Below, in pieces: positions 45,917 to 57,861 of a stretch of 64,000 bases of DNA. The stretch spans positions 620,001 to 684,000 of the forward strand of contig JAQPZY010001670.1 in the NCBI GenBank assembly GCA_029931535.1, in the 5' to 3' direction. The DNA is from Margaritifera margaritifera. Its lineage: Eukaryota; Mollusca; Bivalvia; Unionida; Margaritiferidae. Position 1 is the stretch's first letter. Every line of letters begins with the position of its first letter. Below the pieces are notes generated by a model. It searched no databases. It was not told where the DNA came from and was given only the letters and a program-made list of their open reading frames with translations. A program made the translations under genes and the position numbers.

Positions 45917-46135
45917 TCTATACTTGCATATAAGCCAATACCAAGTGCAAACTGCATAGACCCAGATCTGCCATCGCATAATGTGCCGGCAGATCTGGGT
46001 CTATGAGTTTGTAAGGACTAATCAGTTGAACAAACAACACAGACTCTGATCTGCTGGCGCATTATGCAACGACAGATCAGGGTCTATATTGTTTGCATTT
46101 TAACCCAGATTATACACGAGTATATACGGTACTTT
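45917..46135. mobile_element. Double-hairpin MITE, fourth copy
   Basis: Starts taccctctatacttgcatat and ends acacgagtatatacggta. Two hairpins, agacccagatctgccatcg / ccggcagatctgggtct and agactctgatctgctgg / cgacagatcagggtct, with loops gcataatgtg and gcattatgca. Order as at 19740. Confidence 0.8.
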
Positions 46136-46839
46136 GGCAGGCATTGATTGTTTGCATCATTTCAACTTCAACTTTTTTTTAAATGTCCAAATTTTAGGTG
46201 TTTAAAGGTCAGAAATGTTCCTTTTAAGCAAGACATTGCTTGACTGAATATACATGTACATATATCTAGTGATAATCAGCTGAATTGAGTATTGTGAGCC
46301 TGACAACTCATACTATAAAGATAATTTCACAAAGCCTACAGCTAAGACGGACATATACAAATACAACTATTACACTGAGTGACACATTCATGAACTGCTT
46401 TTAACTAGTATGTATGACCTTTTTTCTTGTTAAACCTGAATGATAACATTTTATTTCACCTTCCCCAAAAGTGCCTTGGGATAACATGAGATGATATTAG
46501 CCACATTACTTTTGGAACTTTGGGGTTACCCTTGAACTGATAATTTGGGAGAAGTTATTGGGGATTTATACTTAGCAAAATTACAGAAATTCCAGTTGAT
46601 ATAATTAATTCTGTGCAAGAACACAAGATACTGGACAGAAACTGAAAAGTTAAGCCAGTCCTTACTTGGCAAAATATTATGTAAACAACAATTGTTGTAC
46701 CTATCCCTCATATCAACCTCTATAAATAAAGCAATTATTACTATTATTATTATCATTGCTATTGTTATTATTTTTGTTGTTGTTAAAATACTATAAAAAT
46801 TTCAATGATAAACGAATTTCTGACAATTTAACTTGTTTC
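46136..46839. other. No gene seen
   Basis: AT-rich sequence with a short att-rich tract near 46736-46790. Confidence 0.4.
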
Positions 46840-47010
46840 TGTAAAATGTGCTGGAAGATCTGGGTCTGTGTTGCTTGTTCTACTGATTAACAGTTCTACT
46901 GATCAACAAACTGCACTGACCCAAAATCTGACTGTGCATTATGCAATGGCAAATCTGGGTCTATGTAGTTTGCAATTGTATCTGACTTGTACACGAGTAT
47001 ATACAGTATA
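46840..47010. mobile_element. Double-hairpin MITE, 5'-truncated fifth copy
   Basis: Retains gtgctggaagatctgggtct (one arm), the linker tctactgattaacagttc and the second hairpin (gacccaaaatctg ... gcattatgcaatggcaaatc tgggtct), with the right end acacgagtatatacagta. The left terminus and first hairpin arm are missing. Confidence 0.7.
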
Positions 47011-47358
47011 CATATACCACTGATTTGTTTTAAATTTCTCCTGTGTTCATTTACATGTACCTTTAAAAATGTTTACTACAGACCGACATGTACAGATTTT
47101 TCAGCATTATATAGATCTTTCAACACTTGTCTGTATGTACATGTAGGAGACCTTTACAGCACCTCAGCACAATAACAGCTATATGGTGCCAACAAAAGGT
47201 AAATGTTCTAAAAATGAGAGCTTCCATCACACACTGATAGACTAATATTGCAGGAAAGCAGGAAACATGGACGAATAATGCAAAACAGTGAAGATTGTTT
47301 TCATAATCCAATTTTAAATGATTTAACTGACCAATGCCTCAAGTCATACTTTTTTCAC

Positions 47359-47530
47359 CATTAAATATGAAAATGAAAGATACATCAATTTTTTGTGCTA
47401 TATGTACTTCTACTGATTCCCTAATAGTGATTTCCCTATAACACAGATTTTCCTTCATTATTGTGGATAAACTTAAAGATTTATAGCCCCAACAATTGCT
47501 TGTGGTCAGCCTGATCATATATCTTGCAGG
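47359..47530 (-). CDS. Weak candidate exon of gene A ectodomain
   Basis: Minus-strand frame of 57 codons plus 1 nt between an acceptor-like ACTTTATTCAG and a donor-like AATG|GTGAAA. The translation contains cysteines and alternating beta-like segments (LCYREITIRESVEVHIAQ, DVSFIFIFN). The phase-1 end would fit the phase-1 start of the transmembrane exon. The donor is poor and no family is recognised, so this may be chance. Confidence 0.22.
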
Positions 47531-48144
47531 CTGAATAAAGTTAATTAAGATTAGATTAACTTTTACAGGCAAACAGTCATGTATGAAATTGGTCTCTATT
47601 CAACTCTAAGATACTGGAATGCAGGATACTGTTTCCTGTTTCCCTAGATACAGTACCAGCAGCTGATTAAATAGGGAGAATGGACAATGTTCTGAAGCCT
47701 GGAATGCACCCTCAAATTGAAACATTGCTTACTTACAACCTTGACTAGTAAAGATGTCTTTAAAATATACATGTATTTATGTCCAAAGGAAACACTGTGA
47801 TCCTATATTTTTCTTTAAATAATGCAATCATTGCCTTTAGTCATTAAGGATCAATCATTCAGACCATTACAATCCATACATCAATCACACTATTAAAAAC
47901 TTACTTGCCTCTCCTTGCTAGAATAGGTACTAAAAATTAAACTAAAGATTTCTACTGATATGATTATGAAAATTAATACTTTGAAGAATGAACATTGCCA
48001 ACTAAAATTTTATCATTGTTGATGCTTTTGCTACACCCATTCCACATATTTCTTGGCACATGACACACTGGCACTGCAAAGTCTCATTTTAAACCCAAAT
48101 ATTAGTAAGGTCATAACATGATCTGTTCATTTCTACTGGTAATA
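47531..48144. other. No gene seen
   Basis: AT-rich, no supported feature. Confidence 0.4.
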
Positions 48145-48307
48145 CATTTTTTATGGTGGCCAGTATATTTTGGTGGAGGAAGGACCCAGCAGAACCACCA
48201 ACCCATGGGAAGCTACTGGCAAGCTTTCTCACATACCCAGACAGAGGTAAGATATGAGTGATCTGTAAAGGCGAGCACCTTAGACTACTCTGCCACCCAG
48301 GGTCCCT
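48145..48307 (-). mobile_element. tRNA-derived SINE, reversed copy with 11 bp target duplication
   Basis: On the minus strand begins GGGACCCTGGGTGGCAGAGT with A-box-like TGGCAGAGTAG, shares AGTCTAAGGTGCTCGCCTTT, acagatcact and AATATACTGGCCACCAT with the copy at 61216-61440, and ends in an A-rich tail. tactggtaata at 48134-48144 and 48308-48318 is the target duplication. This copy lacks the B-box stretch seen in the other. Confidence 0.85.
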
Positions 48308-48318
48308 TACTGGTAATA

Positions 48319-49387
48319 AAAGATGAGGGATGAGCTACTGAATCCTTAAACAATGAATATTTGTTTTAAGGTCTTTCCATTCTAATCTGAGCAAGAACTG
48401 TGGAGCTTTTTATGGATCAGTTGCTACTCCTGTCACAAGGGTAACAAAATGCTTTAAAAGCACTAAGCAAAGCAATTTTCATAAAAGGAGATGTCAACTC
48501 TGTATTTGCCTTATTCATTTTACCTTATGAAGGGAGAGGGATGGATTATTTGTCATTTGGCTTTTTGTTTGCACAAATATTATCACTGAAGCTTTCAATC
48601 AATTTGTAAATGTAAATTGCATCTAAAAAACAGTATTTACTTAATTTTAGATGGAACTGTGATTTATTAAATTACCGTTCAGCAAGCTAGCAAGCTAGCA
48701 GCTGATAAGGCAACTGGAGTATGCTTGGGTCATGTAGAGTGTATCTATAGAGCAACACAAACAAACTCTGGTCCTACCTCATAAAACATCTCAAACTTAA
48801 TTAAAAACTTGGCTCAAATTTTTTGCATGCATATTACTTGTCAATTGTGATGGACGCTTGCATTAAACATACATCTTGAAACAAGTTGGTTGTTATGGAG
48901 ATTACCACTGAACAACATTGTGATCATGACCTTTAATTGGATTGATCAAAATTTGTACAAAGGGAAAAATTTTGACTTGAGTATGTGCTCAAATTGAGAA
49001 GTTTTATGAAAGTGGGACCAGTGACTCTGACACTTTCCACAATCTAGCACTGCTGTAATGCTGTGTAAGAATCGTCAAAAGAGAACACTGAAAACCGGCT
49101 TAAGGGTTGATTTAGGAACCCATAACTCAACTTTTTTGTTGTCCAAAGATACTTGAGAACGGTATCCACTTCAAATTTTTTTTTAATCTTTGGATTTACA
49201 GTACATGTAATCTGGGATATGCTGTCTTTAGGGATCATACATTACACACACAAAATTACATAGTGTTATGTTCCAAATCATCTTGAAGAACAAGTTTGAT
49301 ATTGTGTAGAGATATGCCATGGATGTACAGCTGAGACATAATCATATGCCATATCAAACAAGTTCTTTCCCTGACTCGGAAAACAAG
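48319..49387. other. No gene seen
   Basis: Unique AT-rich DNA; a small triple repeat agcaagctagcaagctagca near 48680. Nothing else supported. Confidence 0.4.
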
Positions 49388-50038
49388 AGTCCTTCAAACG
49401 ACTGATGCTCTACTGGTCGAAAAGAATTTCCAGGAATTCAAGATAAGACCATTACTTCCTTTAACTTCTGAGTGTTGAAACCATCTCTGATATTCTTCAG
49501 CGATAACAAGATTTTCAAATTAGCTGCTGTGGTGGACATCTTGGATGTCAGATTGGCACCATTTTCATTTAGGACAAAGATATCATTAGAAGTCTTTTGG
49601 TGAAAACGGTCCCCCATGTCAAAATGATCATCCATTCAGGAGGAGTAGTGACAACAAGATGTTCAAAACAGCCGTCATGGCAGCTATATTGGATTACGAC
49701 TGGCACCATTTCATTTATTTCACTATCAAAATGAAGTCATACGGACAACGTTCTTTTGCATACCAGGGCCCAGCAACGTGGAACGAATTGCCCACTGAAC
49801 TCAGACACAAAGACACAGTGATCTCATTCAAGAGTGCTCTTAACACTCACCAATTTCGACTGCAAGAATAGACCTAAAGACTTAATAATCTTTCCTTACC
49901 TTAAATATTTTCAGCATGTTTTTGTTTTCTAATTTCATTTTTTTTTTTTCGTAATCATATCATTTTATATGTTTTTTAGGTGTTATCTAATGTTGTAAAG
50001 TGCTTAGAGCTTCTAAAGATTAGGCGCTATACAAAGTC

Positions 50039-50074
<36 letters not shown>

Positions 50075-51243
50075 TAGAACCAACTAAGTATCATAAAAAG
50101 TTTATTGGTGAAAACCCAATGTTGATATTGCCATTGATTTGGTAGAAGTAAAGATAACAATATATTTAAGATAGCCACCACGGCAGCCATATTGTGGGTT
50201 AGTCATTTTCATTTAGGACCAACTAGACACCATAAGAACTCTTCAGATGAAAACCCCATGTCAAAATGACTTTTCATTTAAGAGGAACAGCAAAAACAAA
50301 ATTTATTTTCAAGATGGCCACATAATGGGTATCAGATCAGCACCGATTTAATTTAGGATCAACAAAACATTATAAGAAGAATTTTAGTGAAAACCTCATG
50401 TCGATAGAACCATCCACTCAGGAGGAGTAGTGATAACAATAACAAGGATTTTCAAACTGACTGATGTGGTGGCTATATTGGATGTCAGATTGGTACCATT
50501 TTCATTTAGGACCAACTAGACATCATAAGAAGTCTTTTAGTGAAAACCCAATGTTGATATGACCATCCATTCAGATAAAATTTTCAAGATATCTGCTGTG
50601 TGGCAGCCATACTGGATGTCAGATCAGCACCATTTTCATTTAAGACCAACTAGGCATCATAAGAAGTCTTTTGGTGAAAACCCCATGTCAATATGACTTT
50701 CAGTTCAGCAGGAGTTGCTATGACAAGATTGTCAAGATGGCTGCCATGGTAGATATATTGGATGTCAGATCAGCACGATTTTTATTTTGGACCAACCTGA
50801 CATCATAAGAAATCTTTTAGTGAAAACTCTATGTTGATATGACCATTCAGGAGGAGAAGCGATAACAAGATTTCCAAGATGGCTGCCATGGTGGCCATAT
50901 TGGATGTCAGATCAGCATAATTTTCATTTAGGTCCAACTAGACATTCAATAGGAAGTCTTTTAGTGAAAACCCGATGTTGATATGACTATCCATACAGGG
51001 GGAGTAGTGATAAGATTTTCAAGATGGACACTGTGATGGCCATATTGGATGTCCAAGCAGCACAATTTTCATTCAGAACCAACTAGACCAAGGGATGAAA
51101 ATGTGTGTAAAGTTTCATGGCAATCCTCCAAGTAGTTTAGGAGGAGTAGTGATAACAAACTATTGCTAATGGACGAAGAGATGACGGACCATTCCATAAT
51201 TTAAGCTCTTCTGGTCTATGACCAGTGGAGCTAAAAACATGAA
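49388..51243 (+). repeat. Tandem-core array, family 1, locus 3, the longest
   Basis: Head gagtccttcaaacgactgat-gctctactggtcgaaaagaa, gagtgttgaaaccatctctg; one to two cores; a LINE insertion at about 49710-50075; then about eight cores (starts of the ggaccaactag word at roughly 50218, 50510, 50645, 50930 and 51075, spaced 135-153 bp). The tail at 51080-51243 (gatgaaaatgtgtgtaaagt ... cctccaagtagtttaggagg ... taagctcttctggtctatga ccagtggagctaaaaa) has a 13 bp-arm hairpin. Confidence 0.75.
49710..50075 (+). mobile_element. 5'-truncated non-LTR retrotransposon in the array
   Basis: Encodes only the extreme C-terminus of a reverse transcriptase (YGQRSFAYQGPATWNELP then an SFKSALNTH segment, stop at 49869-49871). 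This is the signature end of CR1/L2/Jockey-like LINEs as I know them. A 3'UTR with gtgcttagagcttctaaaga and ggcgctatacaaa follows, and then an (att)n tail. The array core resumes at tagaaccaactaag. Dead-on-arrival copy. Confidence 0.8.
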
Positions 51244-52701
51244 TGTGGTTTGGTATTTTTGATACCTTTTCTTTTGTGCTTTCCACTTATTTTTCACTAT
51301 AAAATGTGAATGGAATTCAAAGCTGATTAGAATTTATAAAAGTCTGATTTAGTAAAACAAATAAGAATGACAGGTGGACATAAGTGAAACACCAAACTAG
51401 TTCCAGTCTGGGCGTGGGATACAAAATTACCAATTGAACATCTGTATTTAGTGCTAGATCAATCATGTAAGATTAACCCTTTGCCTTGCATAATCACTTT
51501 TGGGCACCTCTACAGCATTTCCATAGAAGTGTATTTCAATGCCTTGATCCTATTTGAATACAAGCACATTTAGACGCCCATGTGCCATCTGCATAGAAGC
51601 ACATTTCAATGCCCACAGTAACATTGGCCATTTTTAGCTGGTTTTCATAGTGCCAACTTTGGGGAATAAACCCTATTAGAAACAATAGACACTAACGAAA
51701 ATGACCATGCTTTTGCTATTTAAGATAAAGTTATAATCTGCTTTTTAAAAACTGTAACTGTGTTGGATTTCTTCCCATTCTAAATGGAGGCCACAAACTT
51801 CATTCAGCTCTAGCTTCTAAAATCTGGATGATTAAAATTGTGACTATAAAGGCTTCAGTAAGTCAGATATACATGTAGGCTCTGTTATCGATGTAGGCAA
51901 CACTGATTTTGATAATTTATCAGATTCTGATGATTTAGTGATACAGACATAGACAACAAACTGGTATATTCTGAGGCTGAGAGAGGTTACAGTTGGTTAC
52001 ACAACTTGAATGACAGGACACCGAATGAATTTCTCAGGTTTAAAGCATATCAAAGTATCCCAAATTCTCCAGTGAAAAAAAATTATAAAGACATAAAGAT
52101 CAGATTTTACTCTTAAACCTTTCTACAGATAACAAATATGTACAAAAAGGGTAAAATAGTTACAATTTAGACTGAACTTATGGTAATATGTTTTATTTAT
52201 AGCACACTGCACTCAGTGATTTTAGCACTACAGCAACAAACTCTATATGAGGTAAAGAGTTGAATGGGTATGTAATAAACAGGCAGCCATGCAGTGGTCA
52301 TATCAAAGAGACAGTGACTATGAATATGACATGAACTTTTTGTCAAAAAGTATTTTGTGTACATGTACATGTAGTTATGTCAAAAGCAAACCTAAATTTA
52401 AACTTAAATATAATCAAGGAAAACCCAGACTCTCAAAGTTTTTATATTATGCACCTAATTATGTGCAAATCTAAGGACCATTAGTTTCCCTGTCAAGCTG
52501 TATATATTCAGTACATCAAAGAAAAAGTAAAATATGGCAAATATAAATACATGTACATGCACACATTCACAGAGACACAGAGAGTGGAGCAAAGTGATAT
52601 TTTTGGATCATTTTTTATTTGCTTTCTGCATATGAATGTAGACACAATGCAAATTTGTGTTCGATAAGAGATGTTCTACTTGACATTATAGACATTCTGG
52701 T

Positions 52702-52702
<1 letters not shown>
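51244..52702. other. Intergenic or intron, no feature
   Basis: AT-rich sequence without recognisable coding, TIR or array structure; a minor acatgtacatgtag tract near 52357. Confidence 0.4.
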
Positions 52703-52751
<49 letters not shown>

Positions 52752-52965
52752 CAACTCTTTATTTTATGAGGTTATCTCAGTATAATATACTATTCTCACC
52801 CGAGGCCCTCAGGATTCATTAAGTATAAAAGCACAAAGTGTATATGATATGCATTAACAGAGCAAACTGCAGAGCACGTATTTCAATATTTCAATATTTA
52901 AAATGACAATATAATGGTTACACAATTTTGTTTTGAACACATTTAGGTTTGTTTCTGATCTAATG
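52703..52965 (-). mobile_element. Dispersed repeat with (aat)n end, copy 2
   Basis: (aat)n at 52704-52749 followed by ttattttatgaggttatctc, acccgaggccctcagg, gtgtatatgatatgcattaa and cacaattttgttttgaacac, homologous to 34745-35010. Read on the minus strand the trinucleotide tract is the 3' tail of a retroposon. Confidence 0.6.
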
Positions 52966-53721
52966 GTGACTATATCCTAAATTAGATGATATCATAAGTT
53001 AACGGTACATAAAAAGATTTGTTTGAATAGTGATGTTTGAAAAGCATTAGGGGCCCAAGATAACACCCCCAGTCAGTCCAGTCAGTCAATGATAACTGAC
53101 ATTTACACACTGTGTAGTACAAATGTTAATTGGTCTTGCTCAGGTCAACTGACAGTTTTCCTGTCAAATGTCTTCATAAATAATTATTTTACAAGCATTC
53201 TCATTGTTTTATCAGGGTTCAAACTTTTAGTTGTCACAATAAACTGCCAAACAATCTACAAGTGACTTACATATACTAAATCTACAAGTTTATGTGTATT
53301 GTAGAAGCCTTCATTACAAACTCTAGTGGGTTCTTGTTGGGAACTTTTATTTAAAACTTTGATTCTCACTAAAATAAATAAATTTCCTACCCCAAATATG
53401 AAAGTTTTGGTGCAAAGTTATGCCTTACATTGATTAGTAAAACAGAAAAAATGCTAAAGTAAAGTACAAAGTCAATATCTGGGTTAGGGGGATGGCCACA
53501 AGGAAATGGTCATATGAATTGATGGAGGCATGGAAAAATCCACACTTAATATACTTTTCGTATTATAAATCATAACACAGAATATAACCTTGACAATCTA
53601 GTCAAAAGATATGCTGTGTTTTCTGGTGGCCAGCTGAGCAAAATTTGCTGACTAAAAGTACCTTTCAGTAAGATCACTACATGTACATGTAGCTGATGGA
53701 CCTCCATGGTCATAAATTTAC
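52966..53721. other. No gene seen
   Basis: Unique-looking DNA with no supported feature. Confidence 0.35.
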
Positions 53722-53881
53722 CTCGGTTTAGGTAAACTAACAGCATGTCTCTGTGGCATTTTTTTTCTCTCCCCATTCCATTTAGTATATTATACGGTAT
53801 TTGCTGTAAATTCAAATGATTAATTTCAATTGTTCCACACAGAGGGCTCAGGAAAACCACTTGTCTTCTCATCCTGACTGG
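53722..53881 (-). CDS. Candidate exon of gene A ectodomain
   Basis: Minus-strand frame of 53 codons plus 1 nt, between acceptor-like CCAATTTTTAG and donor CGAG|GTAAAT. Translation PVRMRRQVVFLSPLCGTIEI ... KKCHRDMLLVYLNR. The order C...IEINHL...C-x2-D-x-L-x-V is faintly CUB-like, which would suit an LRP/NETO-type receptor. Phase 1 out fits the transmembrane exon. Identity and linkage to gene A are inference; the minus-strand ORF continues past the donor only as intron. Confidence 0.3.
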
Positions 53882-54114
53882 CTAAAAATTGGCTGGATCA
53901 AGTAAAACTTTAGTACTTACAGGTACTCATCCATGGACTGAGTAGATGCAGATTCACACCTGGAGTATACACTGAGTGTATTTTCAAGCCTTAATAACTG
54001 CCGAAGTTCAGCATTGCTTAACATCTAATGTGCATCAATAATATATTTATTTATGCCTAATTTGCCCTACCTGTGGACAGTCTAGAACATGTCGCAAAAG
54101 AAAGTAATCCGACT

Positions 54115-55235
54115 TCATTTCTTGCTCAGGTACCCTAAGCAAGCCTGATATTAAAATGGGTAAAATTCATGAAAATATTATACTGCAGTTTCACACATAG
54201 CCCTCGATTTCCTAATGGTATTTGCATTTTCAGTACTTTCAGGCCTTATTTTGATGTGGAGAAATTTTCTCTTTCAAAGAGTTATCAAACATATTTATGA
54301 GTCCTATCTCTGAGAAAAAGAGACAGAAAACGTTAAAAAAAAATTATTTTGGTCTGGTCAGAGTTCGTTGCATTTGCACCAGGTTAGCAGTATTTTCAAG
54401 ACTATAGTTTTATTGATACACTGTCAAGCCAAAGTGAAGATGCCAGCAGATACTTCTATCGGTATGGAATTACTTTTCAAAAGAAAAATGTTGCCAACTT
54501 ACATTTGAAATTAGTATTTTAAATGTCTCAGACGATTCCCTCCCACTTTCACACAATGCACGCCATTGCAATCTATTTATAAAGCACATAATGTCCAGAC
54601 AACAGCTGATTGGTCGAAATTTTATTGGGGCATAACCTAGAATGTTCCAATTCTTTTGGTCAATCAGTAATTTTCTCTTTTATGGTGCCCATGAGTAGCT
54701 CTCTAGAATGGAGGTTTGACTAAAATGGATTACTTAGTATGAAAGTTGATGGAAATTGAGATGGTTGGAATTCTTTTTCAAATGCAAGTTACAGACATTT
54801 TTCTTGTGAAAAGTAATTACATACTTACAGAAATATCTGCTGGCATCTTTGCTTTGGTGTGAAAATGCATTAATAACGCTGCACAGTTTTGAAAATACAT
54901 GTGATCTGGGGTGAGAATAACACTGTAGGACTGGATGAAAATCACAACATTTTGACATTCTCTGTCTCTTAACTTCTCCTATGTCTAACTCATTAAGATG
55001 TGTTATAGATCATTGAAAATGAATATTTCTCCACATCAGAATGACAACAATTACTCAAAGGTATCATTGTAAATGAGAATACCATTAAGAAACAGAAGGT
55101 CATGTATGCAACTGCATTTTTTCGAGTTACAAACCTTGTCTCATTATATATTTTTCTATGGAACCATAATATTTTCAAGATTTTGACCATTTTTGTATCA
55201 AGCTTGCGTCAGGTACCTATGGTTCTTGAGTAAGA
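54115..55235. repeat. Long imperfect inverted repeat (fold-back), arms about 420-510 bp
   Basis: Left arm about 54115-54535; right arm about 54725-55235 in reverse. Matching words read in the same sense: ggtaccctaagcaagc / ggtacctgacgcaagc, cctaatggtattt / cttaatggtattc, gatgtggagaaattttc / gatgtggagaaatattc, gatgccagcagatact / gatgccagcagatatt, ttttcaaaagaaaaatgt / ttttcacaagaaaaatgt. About 190 bp separates the arms. The right arm has an extra segment of roughly 45 bp. Overall identity by eye is about 75-80 percent. Confidence 0.8.
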
Positions 55236-55554
55236 GCATAAGCAGTGAAATGGAGAAGTGTATTTGTGTTGAGTACAGTGAGGACAGGGACAAGTAACTT
55301 GCAACACACTCATCCCAGGAACAAGTGCTTAGAAGAAAAGAAAAAAATCCTTCACCCTGACACCCTACATAATTGATTGCAAAATCTGTTGTCCTCCAAT
55401 ATGATTACTAATGACATAACCTGAAAAGAGCTTATTGTTAAAAGATAAAAGTTGACTGCCAGATAAAAGTCGACTGCCAGGTGTTGTTTTTTTTTTAAGC
55501 AATCCTTTGGAGCCATTAGTGGGTTCCTGTCCTATTGAGAAAAAAAACATGTGA
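55236..55554. other. No gene seen
   Basis: Contains a short tandem word ctgccagataaaagt repeated near 55455-55482. Confidence 0.35.
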
Positions 55555-56386
55555 ACAAGAATCACTTGAAGTACTTGATGCCAAAGCAAATTTCCAGGAA
55601 TCCAAGATCATTTCTTTTTTTTTAAACTATTGCGTATTGAAACCATATTTGATACATGTACTCTTGAGAAACTCCAACATACTAAATTTGGTAACAAAAA
55701 TATTTTCTTACATGTCCAAGTTAACATGTTCACTGACTTCGAACCTGGTACCACAGAAAAATATCATTCAACATGTCTCATTGCCAAAATATACCCATAT
55801 GCTGAGTTTGATTAAATCAAGAATTATTATTATTTTGAAGAAGAAGAAAAAAAACGTTATTTCAGTTGCATAATTTAAAATATTCATCAGATATATCTAG
55901 AAACTTTATATGATAAAATTCTATTCATACTTGCTGTGTGTTGTCATGCCCACAAGCCAGTATAGTTAAAAGCCTGAGGAGTAATAACAAGATTTTCAAG
56001 ATGGCTACTATGGTGCTGTGTTGGAGATCAGATGAACACCATTTTCATTCAGATAAGACCATCACTTCAAGAGGAGTAGTGATGAGAAGATATTCAAGAT
56101 AGCCACCATTGATCAATACATGTACTATTTTTATTTTGGAGCAACTAGACATCATAAGAAATCTTTAGTGAAAACCCCATATGACCATCTGTTCAGAATG
56201 AGTAGAAATAGCAAGATTTTCAAGATGGTAATTGGATGTCAGAGTACCACCATTTTCATGTAGGACCAACTAGACCTTAGGATGAATGTGTCGGTCAAGT
56301 TTCGTGGCAATAATCCAAGAAGTTTAGGTGGAGTAACAATAATAAACTTGTGATAATGGACAGACAGTGGATGATACATCATACGT
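55555..56386 (+). repeat. Tandem-core array, family 1, locus 4 (short, diverged)
   Basis: Diverged head (aagaatcacttgaagtactt, tttccaggaatccaagatca, attgaaaccatatttgatac) close to that at 19032. Then three cores from 55985 (gattttcaagatggctacta, accattttcattcagata). A tail (aggatgaatgtgtcggtcaa, ccaagaagtttaggtggagt, gacagacagtggatgat) is cut off where a LINE begins. Confidence 0.6.
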
Positions 56387-57456
56387 TAATATGTTAGTGA
56401 TAAAGATATTAGCATTGTTGAGAGGAAACTAAATGAAGATTTACAATGTGCTATGAAATGGATGTATGACAATAAACTTAGCTTAAATTTACAGAAAATT
56501 CAGTTAATGCTTATCTACTCAGCACAATGAGCAGCCAAATGTAGATAATTGTAAATACAAGTATACAGGTGTATGGTACAAAAACTTTAACTGTTAAATG
56601 TGCCAAACTTTTAGGTATCCTTATTAATAATACTTTATCCTCGTCATACCACTTTGAAACACTCTTCATAAAAGTATTTAAGAAAATAAGAATTTTAAAA
56701 AAGGTTAGAGGTTTTGTGTTGGATCAGTTGATTTGAAAAGTGTACAATACAGCTGTTTTTCCACATTTTATCTACTGTGGTGCTGTGTGGTGAGAACCCC
56801 GTAATTCCTCTTACAAGCTGAGACTATACAGCTCACAGAAAAGAGAAGCCAGGGTGATTTTAAATGTCAAAGATATTTTAATGTTTACATCATCTCTTTT
56901 CAACATCCTTAGACCGATACCAATTAAGGATTACATTATTTTTAGAAAAGCTGTTCTTACTTTCAAGATCTTAAATAATTTAGCAGCAGAGTATCTTAAT
57001 GTTTTTAAGTTCATAAAGAACATTAACACTTTGTTGAGTGCAAACCATGATTTATATATACCAAAAGTTTGGACAGAGTATTTTAAGAAATCTTTTGCTT
57101 ATGCTGGTACAGTTTTATGTAATAGTTTGCAGCATGATATTAAACAAGCACCTAATGTTTCAGCTTTTAAGAAATTATATCTCTACAACTATACTAATGA
57201 GCAAACTGATTTTATGATTGCATAACATTAGTAAGTTGTAGCTGTAATATATCTATGTGATAACAGCATATTAACCATGTAAAATTTGTATTAATCTTCT
57301 GTTATACATGTATGTTTTCTTTCATGTAGTAGATGTTAACCTTGTAGATTTTTTACTAATTACATGTATATTTATTTTAAATGCAGTACCATAATAAAAA
57401 CTAGCTGTTAGCTAATTATGACACCCTAGATAAACAAAGTATATTATTATTATTAA

Positions 57457-57490
<34 letters not shown>

Positions 57491-57495
57491 CCTTT
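56387..57495 (+). mobile_element. Truncated non-LTR retrotransposon, RT C-terminal part
   Basis: Frames on the plus strand, broken by several stops, give in order WMYDNKLSLN, KLLGILINNTLS, FIYCGAVW, and then an intact ORF 56854-57225 with FRKAVLTFKILNNLAAEYL and KKSFAYAGTVLCNSLQ. This is the end of a CR1/Jockey-like reverse transcriptase (known conserved pattern: NKL-x-LN, LLG-x-x-x-D/N, WN-x-LP). It is followed by a roughly 200 bp 3'UTR and an (att)n tail at 57437-57490. Catalytic YADD and upstream domains are missing. Inactive 5'-truncated copy. Confidence 0.8.
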
Positions 57496-57861
57496 CCATT
57501 ATGGTTTTAAAGAACACAGCCATATTCCTATCATGTGACATTTTGCCATTACAGTATAGATATAGACCAACACCCAATACTTTAGAAACGGCATTTGTAC
57601 ACATTCACTGTAAATGTCATTTATCTTTAAAAGTATTTAAATTAATAGTGCATCACTGTGGAACAACATCTGCTCAATTAGGTACCATCAGGTTTGACTG
57701 TTGGTATTCATGTTTTGACCTCCTCTTGTATAATTTTAGTGGAATTACTTGTATCATAGCTCTAACTTTTTAATTATTGAACTAACTTCATCAAAAGAAA
57801 TTTTGTTCATTAAAGATTTTCGACTCATGAATCATGCTAACTAATATGGATAAAGGGTTTG

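Noticed and set aside
54734..54958. 74-codon minus-strand ORF with a strong donor-like ctgtaagtatg
   Set aside because: Lies in the fold-back arm; the other arm has lost the donor. Kept only as part of the fold-back finding, not as a gene.
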